Below, piece after piece: positions 1 through 10,889 of a DNA stretch of 64,000 nucleotides (its first letter is position 1; every line of letters begins with the position of its first letter). The DNA is from Typha latifolia (taxonomy: Eukaryota > Streptophyta > Magnoliopsida > Poales > Typhaceae): assembly GCA_019914945.1 (NCBI GenBank), contig CM034099.1, positions 22,470,704 to 22,534,703 on the forward strand, written 5' to 3'. A program made the position numbers and the translations under genes. Under the pieces are notes generated by a model, which was not told the DNA's origin, made no database searches, and was given only the letters and a program-made list of their open reading frames with translations.

Positions 1-3000
1 CAGTTTGGAAAGGCTGATACATCAGTTTTGAAGCAGCACTATGAAAAGAAGCTATTGGAGTTGGAGCAGGAAAAGAAAGTACTGCAGGTTGGATTACTTT
101 TCTGTAGTTTGAATAGTGTCTTGAGGTTCCATGATTGTTACAAAAGCTTCTTATATTGCAGAAAGAGATTGAAGACCTTCGTTTCAATCTAGCAAATATA
201 TCTTGTACTTCTGGTGAGAGTGCTCACAAATTGAAAGAAGATTATCTTCAAAAATTGAACATGCTTGAATCTCAGGTGAGTCTATAGTTTCATCCATTTT
301 ATAGTCCCTCAGAAAACTAAATTTGCTGTGCTTTTGTAGGTGTCGGGGTTGAAAAAAAAACAAGAGGCTCAAGCACAATTATTGAGACAAAAACAGAAAA
401 GTGATGAAGCAGCTAAACGGTTGCAAGAGGAAATCCAACGGATTAAATCTCAAAAGGTTTCTATTTTCTACATGGAAGCTAACTTTTACAGTGCATTATT
501 TACTTAGTGCAAGTATGATATTGATTTTGAATAATTAGGTTCATCTTCAACAAAAAATCAAGCAAGAATCTGAACAATTTAGATCATGGAAAGCTTCACG
601 GGAGAAGGAAGTCCTACAGGTATTGCCTTTTGTCCTTGAACTTTATGGTGGCACTTGAAAAAGATAAAAAGATAAAAAGATATTTTATTGCTGAATCAGT
701 ATAGGAGACCCTAAACGAGTTTAAGGGAGGTTCCTAAACTCAAAGCAAACAAGGCCTAGCAAGATCTTTCTTTTTTTTTCTTTTCAATCTTAGTATTTAA
801 AACTTCTAGGAAATTTAAGACCAATTTGTCGTAATATAATGCTCTTCCTAGAGAAAGGATTAAGTTATATAAACCACTATAGCATAATTAAGCTTGTAAA
901 GAAAATAAACCTTAGAATGCCACTATGATATTTCCCAAAATATTTTTTGCAGCATTTTGTTTTTCCAGTTTTATGGTAAATTTTAACAGATAATTCTGCA
1001 TCAGAGAATAATTAGCGTCTAGTGAGTGTTGTTTGGTTTAATGCATTCTTTTGTACTAATCCGGGATTTCTTAATAGGTTGTTGATCAATTTTTTATTAT
1101 TTTACTGGTGATATAAAAAAAATTGTTAATATTTTAAAGACTTTTTTATATGCTTGTAGATTTATATATTTGGACTTGATTTCTGGATGAAGATTGATGT
1201 GCACTATTTTGTTTTTAATGCATGATCTACGCAATTGGTTGTTCTTAGCTTTGGCGTTATTTAATTGTTGATTCCATGGTTCTACGTGTCGGATTGGGAT
1301 GAGCCGTCCAAAAAAATGATACTTATTTGTGGTATCGGTCATATCGGTTGTTTCGGCCAATCTGGGTTGTTTGAAAGTTCAATTAATGGTTGCTTCTTTT
1401 GTGTGTACTAATGTTTAGTTTATGTTTTTAATTGTCTTGCAGATTTGAAAGCCTGTAATTTAGTTACTTAGTAGTAGTAGTACATTGCTTCCGTAATACT
1501 TGTGTATTAATGCGTTTCAATCTTTCTTTTTTTAGCTCAAGAAGGAAGGGAGAAGGAATGAATATGAGATGCATAAGCTTTTGGCCTTAAATCAGAGGCA
1601 GAAGATGGTAGGCTGCCTCTCATGCATGTTTTCTTTCACTTTATTCTATGATCTTTATTTACATGTTCTATTATATTTGTAGGTCTTGCAACGGAAAACC
1701 GAAGAGGCTTCTTTGGCTACCAAAAGACTGAAGGAGTTATTGGAAGCAAAGAAGGCTTCTGGTCGTGAGATGTCTGGTAAGTGACAATGAAGTACTATTT
1801 CATATAATTTGTCTTCCTTATGGTTTACTTATTTTGAGGAAAATCATGCAGCTCCTGGGAATGCAAATGGTCCGGGGATTAAGGTACTAAACAAATATCT
1901 AACAATTTCTTACATAAATGTAATACTATATTGCGGCTTATCCTTTTCTGATGGGTGTATCATATTTGGATAAAGGCATTGATGCAAGCCATTGAACATG
2001 AGATTGAGGTTACAGTCAGGGTGCATGAAGTACGTACAGAGTATGAGCGACAAATGCAAGAGTAAGGCTTATCCTTTTCCCCTCCGAATTAGGTTTTGGT
2101 CTTATTCACTGTAAAAGAGGGTATCAACTTGGTGTCAGTGAGACAGTATGAATCTCTTCATCCAATAGATGTGAGGATATCACTTGGTGTGAATGCGATC
2201 TTTTCCTGCTGTACTAAAATTTGTGCTAGTGCTTCATTAGAAATTTATTCTTGTCATTTTTCTTTCAGAATCTTATTTTTACTACTGCTTTCATGTTTCA
2301 ACTATGTTTTAGTAGAAGTGTTCATATGGTTCATGGACATCTTGTGCTTGAGTTCTGTTTGTATCCCAGTCTTTTCACCATATTTGTCCTTTATTTCACT
2401 AATGGTTGTATGTATCTTGTTTATGTGCTCATTACTTTTCTTCAGATATTGGTTCTTTGGAAATAAGAGGATTCAAATAATTAATAGTTTATTTTCCTAC
2501 AGTACACAATTATCCAAGGGAAGCAAATGTATTGATAGGCAAGTTAGAGGAAATTTTCAGTTGTAATAAATCCACCTTTTTTTTTGTAACTCACCTCTAG
2601 GACCACAAGTTTGGTTTCCTACATCAATGTGAATAAGAAACAGGGCGTACTTCTTTCTCTCTCTCTCTCTCTCAACAAGACTTGGATGCGTCAGAACATG
2701 CGTCCTCCTCTAATAGGCAGACGACAGAGTTCAAACTCAAGTTATCTATTGGCCTATGGGAGTAAAGTCAAAAGTTCATTTTCCATTTTCTTTATTGTAT
2801 TGTTTTGTTTATATATCATTTTGTTTATGTGAGAGATTTCATATTTTCTAAGCCGCTCTAGAACTTCAAAATGACATTTGGAAGTGCTAGAGCATTGTGA
2901 ACTGATGTAGAGTTTGCATAGAGGGTTAACGGTTAAATAGCACTTTTAATAGAGAATTTGAGTATTTAACTGCTTATCACAGAATGTAGAGTTTGTCTTT

Positions 3001-6000
3001 TTGTTCTGTTGAACATTGCAATCACTCTTATCTGATATTATTCTCCTGTCACCAGGAGAGCTGCAATGGCTAAGGAGGTAGCAAGGCTCAAGGAAGAATC
3101 TGAAATGCTTAACAGGAAGATTATGAGGTTTTTTTGAATGTTTATTGTGCTAAATATTCTTATATTGCTCTTCATGTTTGTTGACCCTGTATTAATTATT
3201 CAATTCTCCCCTTCAGTGATTGCCCACAGACAATGTCTCCAAGCGCTAGAAGTTCCAGGATTTCAGCACTTGAAAATATGTTGGCGACTTCATCTAGTGC
3301 TCTAGTTTCCATGGCCTCTCAATTGTCAGAAGCAGAGGAGCGTGAGCGTGTATTTAATGGTAGAGGGCGCTGGAACCATGTCAGGTCGCTCGCTGAAGCT
3401 AAAAGTTTAATGAACTTTTTGTTTGACCTATCATCTTCTGCAAGGTATAAATATACAACTTTCTCTATGTTGGATAGTAAATCAAACCAAAAGGCTTCTA
3501 TTCTAATTTATACCTCATGAAGAAATTTGGTCTCTATTTGATAATGTCTGAAATATACATTATAGCTTTTGTTCTTTGTTCATATGTTTTTCCCCAAATA
3601 TATTTCCTTTGACTTGATTACACAAATACTGGAAGAAAATTATGTGTTCTCTCGACCTCCTATTCTATCATTATCTAAATATGATTGTTATCTTTTAGCT
3701 GATGCCATCTAGCGAGATAGCAAAATAGTGTGGTTTCGTGCTTTAGAAGCAGACACTTTGTTTACATAGGTTACATGTACTTTTGATATTTTGCTGTAGA
3801 ATCTGTGAACTTTATAGATCTGGCATCCTTCACTTATTGAACAACGTCAATTCTAAAAAAAATATTATAATTTTTAATATAAAGAGAGAGAGAGAGAGAG
3901 ATAGAGTTAATACCAGTATAAGCTATTCTATTATTTAGTCAGTGTATTGAAAGGCGGCCACGAATTGCGGGCGGTCACCCCACCGCCTAGCGCCTAGGCG
4001 AAAGGCGGGCGCCAAGGCGGTGTAGTATTTTAATATATAAAAATTACAAATAATTATATATGTTATATAATATATTCTAATATAACTAAAAATTAATACT
4101 AAAATTACAAGTAGCCAAAATAGAATCATAACTAATCCTTTTTTCTCATTTAACAATCACTGAGATCCTAAGAAAACAAGAAAATTTAAAAAATCCCCAC
4201 ACTACCCTTAAGTACTACTTCAAATGCCAGCCTATCATCCATTTATAGTAGGGCTAAAATTGAAAATATAGGAAAAAAAGCTTGAAAAGGAGGGAAGCAG
4301 AGAGCGAGAGATAGCTCAGCATCTCGTCGTTGGAAAGAGAGAAAGCTGCAGCGAAATAGCGAGAAGGGGCAACATATGCAGATGAGCTCGTGCTATCGCT
4401 TGTTGCTGCTGCCGTTACCGCTCGTGCTATCGCTGCCGCTCGTGCTACTGTTGCCGCTTGCCGTCGTTGCCGCTCGTGCTTCTGTTGCTTCTTGCCGTCA
4501 TTGCTGCTCGTGCTACTTCTGCCGCTTGCCGTTGCTGCCGCTTGCCGACGCTCGTGCTGCCGCTTGCCGACGCTCGTGCTGCCGCTTAGGGCAGAAAAGG
4601 AGTATCGAGTGAGAGAGAAGACTGAGGAGATCGATGTTATTTTCTTTTTTAAAGTTTGCCAGAATCCGACCCGTGTATATCGACCCGACCCGTTTATATC
4701 GATTCAACCCGCGTCTAGTGGGCCGCCATGCACCAAAGCGAGCCGCTAGGTGCCTAAGCGGCCCGCCTCGAGCACTAATGCGGCCTGCCCGCCTTTGGCA
4801 GGCCGCATTGCTACTTTGCGGGGCGGCCGGTGCGCCGCCCCGCCATGGCTGCCGCCTTTACCGCTTTTCAAAACACCGATTTAGTAGAATACTAGTATAA
4901 CAAATAATAATTATATTTGATTTGATATAAAGTTGATATTAACGTAATAAAGAATAGTGAATTTGTGTTGAGAATTAGTGATATTTTAAACTAAATAAGA
5001 AAAATACTCCCGATTTGGTATAAAGTAGTAATTATGTGTTGTCTAATTTAGGGGCAAAATAATAATTTTTAATAGTTATGAAATTAATTTTGAAAAATTG
5101 CATGTAATAATAGGAGAGATGAATTAGTATATGAGAAAAAGCTAAATTATTGTTTAGTTATGACACTAAAATAAGGAGGTTTATTTTAGAAGAAGAATAT
5201 TTCTATTTGATAAGTGAACGAGGACTAGTAAGGCCACTTTTTATATTGCCTAGTACAACTCCTAGGCCACTTATCATGTTGTATTTTTGTTAGTCCTCTT
5301 TGTGCTTGTTTGAGTCATTTCTAATACATTGATACGACAGTAGATCCACTGATTCTTCCATTGTCACAATTTTGGGTTCCATCATTTTGCTTCACAAGCC
5401 TATTTCCTTGTGTAATCTTGTTTGATTTTTTTTTAATTTATCAATTTATGTCATTAAATGTTTTTAGGCTGAAAATATTGAAGCGTTGATCTTCTCAGGA
5501 TATACTATTTTAAGTCTTGCTTTGTAGATATTGCATAAAATTAACATTTCTGACATGAATAACTTTGTGCATGTAACAAGATATAAATTGCACTATATTG
5601 AAATTAGAAATCTGTGTTGGACCTGCTGATTTCTTTCTTAGCAATTTGCTTTATATGTGATTTTTTTATCCAAATAGGTGTCAATTGCGAGACAAAGAGG
5701 TGAACTTTAGGGAGAAGGACTCCCTGATAAGCGAGTTGAAGGAAAAGTTGGTTCGGCTTAATACCCTGATTAGACAGTTGGAAGCACAAACAAAGGAGTT
5801 GCATCACCAAAATCGGCAGGTTCTATCCTTGTCTCGCTCACGATGTTTCTCTGAATTTATGTGTATGAATTGTGTTTGCATTTGTCACATGTCTGAACAT
5901 GAGCATGAGCATATCTGAGGTTCCAATGTTATGTGTCTTTGTGTATTCCTTTACTTTGTATTAAAAGTCTCCTTAAATAGTATATGTCACTGTGGATGAG

Positions 6001-8626
6001 TGTATAGGCCAGAGTACTTGAATGTAATCAGCAACATTACTGTTGTTTATTATAAGTTCTCAAGGAAGATAATGGATTCAGATGTCTTCAAAATCCTCTT
6101 TTCTGTTGAGATTGTCATCACTGCTTCCTCAACATTTTCAAATTCATTTGATTGAATAACTTGCTAAGGTTTCAGAAGAGTGTAGTATTGCTTAGACCTA
6201 TTTGTGCTGTTAATTTAAGGTTCCTCTACAGGTTTCTTATGTGTTGGGCCATTGATTTACATTTAATTTTTTGAAACGGACTAAGCTCCAACTCATTCGA
6301 GGCCTTGGATATGCTGTTTTACTTCTTGTGATTCTTTCTATGGCAGGAGCTTGAGAAAAATAATTTTGGGCTGTACGGTTATACTGACGAGTATAACTTC
6401 TTAAGGAGATAGTGAAATTCTAATATGTTATATTTCAGAAATGAATAAAGCATTTCCATAGCTAGTTTCTTTCCTAGTGCCTCTGTAGACTAGCTGATGG
6501 TGCAAATGGAAGAACCAGTGCAAATTATGTAAGAATCGATTGGTAATTAAACTAAATCGTTGAGTTTTGTTTGTCCTTAATAAGCGATGAAACACCCTCT
6601 GCTTTTTCATCTCACAGGAGGTGATATACTCTTTTGGCTATATATGTATTTGCTTAAACTTCATCCTTATTCGTGAGCATGTTATCTGAAAATGGTCTTC
6701 ATATCTGTTTTTACCTTTTTTTAATGTATCTTTAGTTTTCCTCTGTAAGTGCATCAATAGATCTCCTTTTATTGTGATTCTTTTTATTAAGTGATCCATG
6801 ATTTTGTATTTACTGTTTCTATGTTCAGTTATTGTCTGCTAAGAAGAACACTGAAAGATCTGATGGAGGTGGAGGGGCTTGCATATCAAGCAATGAATTA
6901 GAAGGGCGACCTTATGGTCTGCGAAAGGTATTTGCATTATATCTGTTCCTCTCACTCTCTATTTCTAGTTACGTGATAGAGTATCTCATCTTAATGATAC
7001 TAAGATTTCTAGTTACGTGATAGAGTATCTCATCTTAATGATACTCTTAGTAAATGTATAGCTTTCATCCAGTTTTGAATTGATGATCATTTGTGCACCT
7101 TCTAGTCATATGTTTGAAATCTTCAGTTCTTGTGCTTATTGTTAAATTTCATTTGACATAGGCTCCAAGAACGTCCCAGTTTTTCATGCGAGCTAGCAAT
7201 AATTTGGACTTATTGGATGACATGGACATATCTGAACCTGAGCAATCAGAAGAATCTGAATCTGAATTTGAATATGAATATGAATTAGTTGATGAGATTG
7301 ATTCAGACTGTGCTGAATCTGGTAAAAAGATGGCTAGAAAGCGATCTAAAAGGCGTATACATAAGTCCAACTCTGAGAATACCGAAGGCAAAGAAAATTT
7401 GAAGTTGCAGATGGAAAGCGAAAATGGAAACTGCATGATTGACAAAAATAGCTTTCTTCAGTGCTGCTCTTGTTCAAAGGGGTCATCCTGTAAAACTAAA
7501 AAATGTGAGTGCCGCGCTGCTGGAAATATATGCGCTGGTTCTTGCGGATGTGTGCCTTCAAAGTGTGCCAACAGAGATGAAGGTGGATGTATCAAGAAAG
7601 AGATGGATGAATCATCTCACTTAGAGGGTGCAGAATCTGGTGAGAGCTATTCATCTTCCGATCCTTTGGATGATGGAAAAATAAAGGAAATGGTGACACA
7701 TGGTACCATGCTGCTTGAGAGTGCTCTCAGTGAGAGGCAAACAAAAGAAAGTGGAGATGTTAAACCAAGAAAGCCCTTATCTGACATCGGTAACACTGCG
7801 GTATGTCATTTTTGCCCTAGTTCTAGAAGTATCCCCATTGCACTGTACAATTGCTGAAGTACCTCTCTATTGCGGTCTGCAGATGTTGAACTGATCTGAT
7901 CAATGCTTGTTGTTCTTTAATAACTTATTTGAGAATTTTGGCATTTTCTTAGTAAACTCTTTCTTTTCTATTGGTCTGTTTCTCATTGCTACTTGAAAAT
8001 TCTCATTGTGTCACGCCATTTTCTTGTTTAACTATCTTATAGTACATTTTTGCAAGTAATAAATTGTCATACCTAAATGTTGCACATTGTTGTGATTATT
8101 TTGTGCGGTTTCTCCCTGAGCCTGTATAAGAATATTGCATCTTCGTAATGTGGGGTTATGCAAGTTACATAAGAGAATATTTTCATCACTTACTAGGTTC
8201 ACAATACGTTAAATATGTCCAACTTAGAGACTTCAATTATGCATCAATATGCATATGTTGTAAAAAATAATGGCATTCATCTGACTTAATGTTCTTTTCT
8301 TTCAGGCTAATCAAAACGGACCGAAGCAGCGACAGAGGAAGAATTGGCGCAAATCAACAATTCAGCTTGTTCCAACAGAACCTCTTCCCTCTTCCGTGGC
8401 AGAACCCAATCAGATTTCACGAGGTAGGGAAGATATTCCCCTGAGATTACCGAGAGCTATGGATTCAACGCTCTCGGACAACAATCCTCCCCCTCTCGCG
8501 GATAGAAACTCAATGAAGCCAGACGACTCCATGAGCAGCAACAAGGAAAGCCGAGGCCCGATCCCTCCGAGATCACCTATCCGGTTTAAGAAGACCTCCA
8601 GTGAGAAAGAGAACCAGATGAGGTAA
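1..8626 (+). CDS. KIN4C: Kinesin-4 family motor (KIN-4C type), 3' part; 5' end outside window
   Basis: This is the stalk and tail of a plus-end microtubule motor of the chromokinesin/KIF4 family. Fourteen exons join in frame: 1-87, 162-275, 340-456, 539-619, 1536-1607, 1683-1776, 1852-1883, 1976-2061, 3056-3127, 3217-3444, 5678-5819, 6829-6927, 7162-7800 and 8306-8626 (TAA). Together they give 727 residues. The motor domain is upstream of base 1. The visible part is mostly charged coiled coil rich in K, E, Q and L. The exon at 7162 encodes an acidic, Ser/Glu-rich stretch, a basic patch (KRSKRR), then a Cys cluster at 7462-7566 (CCSC...CKTKKCEC...CGC, ten Cys). That cluster is the mark of KIF4/KIN-4C tails and separates it from KIN-4A/FRA1. 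The tail ends in a basic Pro/Ser-rich segment. The 2.2-kb intron at 3445-5677 carries a transposon. KIN-4C as opposed to another KIN-4 is judged from the Cys cluster only. Confidence 0.93.
2650..2673. repeat. CT microsatellite in kinesin intron
   Basis: A run of TCTCTC repeats within the intron at 2062-3055. It has no coding role. Confidence 0.8.
3884..3901. repeat. GA microsatellite
   Basis: A short run of AG dinucleotides directly left of the hAT-like element in the kinesin intron. Confidence 0.8.
3940..4878. mobile_element. Non-autonomous hAT-like DNA element in a kinesin intron
   Basis: This 939-bp GC-rich island sits in an AT-rich intron. The left end reads CAGTGTATTGAAAGGCGG. The right end, read inward on the minus strand, is CGGTGTTTTGAAAAGCGG, giving an 18-bp terminal inverted repeat with three mismatches. 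Both sides are flanked by ATTTAGT (3933-3939 and 4879-4885), a 7-bp perfect target-site duplication. Subterminal stretches are full of GGCGG and GCCTAGGC words. No transposase is encoded; the long open frames inside come from a degenerate GCT/GCC-rich minisatellite. hAT elements normally make 8-bp duplications, so the superfamily call rests on the CAGTG terminus and is provisional. Confidence 0.75.
4385..4592. repeat. Degenerate GCTCGTGCT/GCCGCTTGCC minisatellite
   Basis: Variant repeats of about 9-18 bp (GCTCGTGCT, GCCGCTTGCCG and similar) lie inside the hAT-like element. They open several reading frames made of Leu, Ala, Cys and Arg only, which are not taken as genes. Confidence 0.75.
6961..7048. 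repeat. 44-bp tandem duplication in kinesin intron
   Basis: Two almost identical 44-bp units, 6961-7004 and 7005-7048, each starting ATTTCTAGTTACGTGATAG. They differ only in the last bases. The related relic at 21.3 kb has a single unit. Confidence 0.9.
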
Positions 8627-9450
8627 CTTTGCCCATTGCATTTGCCTAACCTTTGTTGGTTCTGTTCATCACTTCATTGTGCCTTCTAGCCGTTGCAACA
8701 ATCTTGCTTGTGCGTCACCGCGTCGCTACAATCGTACCTATGGAGAAGGGCTACTAACAACAATTCGGGCTGGGTAAAACCGATATTGGCATCATTTAGC
8801 TAATCAGATCTTTGACGGAGTTGGGAACCTGAATGTGTACTGTATTACGAGTGTCATCACACTATTCTTTTGACTTAAAGTTTTTATTTTTCCTATCCTT
8901 GTTAATTTGATGCTCATTGAAATCAATCCCAATTCTCAATCTGCTTGATTGAATTAGTGTCGCGCTGATATCCAACTTTTTGTATGGGGCCATATGTTAG
9001 TGTGGACCAACAGTTTTAAACATTATAGATATTAACATTTAAGAATCCATAATGTTTGATTGGTTTTTAACTTTCTAGGTGTCCGCCTCTTTTGAGCTTA
9101 AGTCATATCACAAATTTTCCTTTCACAAGTTCTTTGTTCCAGCTATCTCTACTACTGTTGAAAAGAAAGCTTGACCTACACAAGAAGGATCCAAATTCCC
9201 TTAATAAACATGCATCTCACATGAATTTTGGGTCTTACCAAGAAATACTTCGGAATAACTTTTTCACTTCTTACCTATGCATTATTGTGATTTACATTAT
9301 ATGTTTAAAATGAATTTTTTTAAAAATTAATAATAACAATAAAAATGTTAGAGAAATTAAAAGAATCTTGGTTAAAAAAAAAAACATCTCATAGTAATTA
9401 GTCGTTCACATGCTATTTTTACGATATGCCTGGATCAAACGAAAATATAT
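8627..9450. other. Intergenic, kinesin 3' flank
   Basis: Presumed 3' UTR of the kinesin gene followed by AT-rich DNA. I see no gene in it. Confidence 0.6.
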
Positions 9451-9451
9451 T

Positions 9452-9601
9452 GATGATGTGCATGGTAATTATATTGATGATGACATAATATATGCTAAGT
9501 TGCATTTGGTAGATCTTGCTGCGTCAGAACGGGCAAAACGTACTGAAGCTGATGGATTGAGACCGAAAGGTGACGTTAATATTCTTAATGAGTGGTTGTT
9601 T
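9452..9601 (+). pseudogene. Relic of a kinesin-4 motor-domain exon
   Basis: About 150 bp translate to a recognisable kinesin switch II region: AKLHLVDLAASERAKRT followed by ADGL. Plant KIN-4 motors have LVDLAGSERAKRTGADG here. Gly of the invariant DLAGSE is Ala, and the following residues (RPKGDVNILNEW) have drifted from the usual conserved stretch. No neighbouring motor exons, ATP-binding P-loop or splice context can be seen, so this is a dead exon fragment. It lies 0.8 kb downstream of the KIN-4C stop codon on the same strand. A local duplication followed by decay is the likely origin, which is inference. Confidence 0.8.
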
Positions 9602-10889
9602 TAACGTTCAAATAATTTATATTTATATTTGAAGTTTTGTTATATTGAAAGCTTTAAATATTTTCATTTATTATTATACATTTTTATATTAACTTTATTA
9701 TACTATTTGCATTCTTTTGGTTTAATTCTGATTATTTTGAATTCAACCTAAAATTTGATAATTAAAAATATTATAAATATATATATATATATATATATAT
9801 TTAAAAATATATAATAATATATTTTAAAGATTTAATTTAAGTTTGAGATAACCAATAACAATTTAAAATAATTATAATTTGTATTATCGAGGATAATAAT
9901 ATAATTTTATTTAGTGATCCACTTATAGTCCTGTGTAAACTAAATAGTTGATTAAAACTAAAATATAGGATTAGTAATTTTAAGAGATATTATCTTTTGA
10001 GATAAATAAATTGTTAACTTATTCCTTTCATATTTAACCACCCAAGAAGAAAATGATGATTTTTTCCTTTGTATTTTTGGATTGTTTTTTTATTTCACAC
10101 CATACTTTAGGTTTTTATTATAGTTTACATTAGATAACAAAAAAAAACTATTTAGGTATTCTTTTAAATACAAAAATGAGTATAGTTTAGGTTTTATTCG
10201 GAAATATAAAAGAGTAGGATGAAAAATAGTTCAAGATACTTTGTGAAATAAAAAAGAAAAAGAAAATTCCAATTTTTATTATTAAGCAGTTAGGTGTTTG
10301 TAGGTTAAACATAAACTGAATAAGAGGCAAATTCTCCTTGCTACATAAACATCTGCACAATTAAACACTTGGGGTCAACAGGCCCAAAAGAAAAAGAGAA
10401 AAAAAAACAAGCACAAGGGCCAAATTCTTACCACCATCCATATTAAAATTATCTGCAGCACCTTTAATTGGATGTTTTTTTGTGCACATAAAGACCTACA
10501 GCCACTGTATGAATTGGCCCTGGACAAACTTATTCGTGTAGGTACGTACATTTGGCAGAAAAAGAAGTCCCAATCAAAGTTAAAATTGATTCTCAAATGG
10601 TCCAAATCACAGCATCTCCAGTTCCCAACGACCGTTTCTTCCCGCCGGCGTTCAAAATCTTAGTCTATTTCATTGTCTCCTTGCCTTCCTTGCCAATAGC
10701 AAGCACCAAAACCTCTCCCTTTGAGAACTTCGCCATGTGGCTTCCTCTCTACTACCCAACCCCTTCTCCTCTTTGATCCTTCCCCTTGTCCTTCCCTCCC
10801 AAGTCAAGCGAAAGATTCAAGTTGCCCACTACCCATTTTTAATCTGACATACCAATCCTTTCCATTTGCTCCAATCCGTTCTCTTCTCC
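9602..10889. other. AT-rich intergenic DNA and RLK promoter region
   Basis: Very AT-rich, with an (AT)n tract at 9777-9800. The last 500 bp before 10890 are pyrimidine-rich (CCTTCTCCT, CCCTTGTCCTT), as expected of a promoter or leader. No clear TATA box could be assigned and no gene was seen. Confidence 0.5.
9777..9800. repeat. (AT)n microsatellite
   Basis: Uninterrupted AT dinucleotide run in intergenic DNA. Confidence 0.85.

Noticed and set aside
4376..4900. Three overlapping open frames of 64-119 codons in the GC-rich block
   Set aside because: All are translations of the minisatellite and flanks of the hAT-like element; composition is almost only Leu, Ala, Cys and Arg with no conserved motif.
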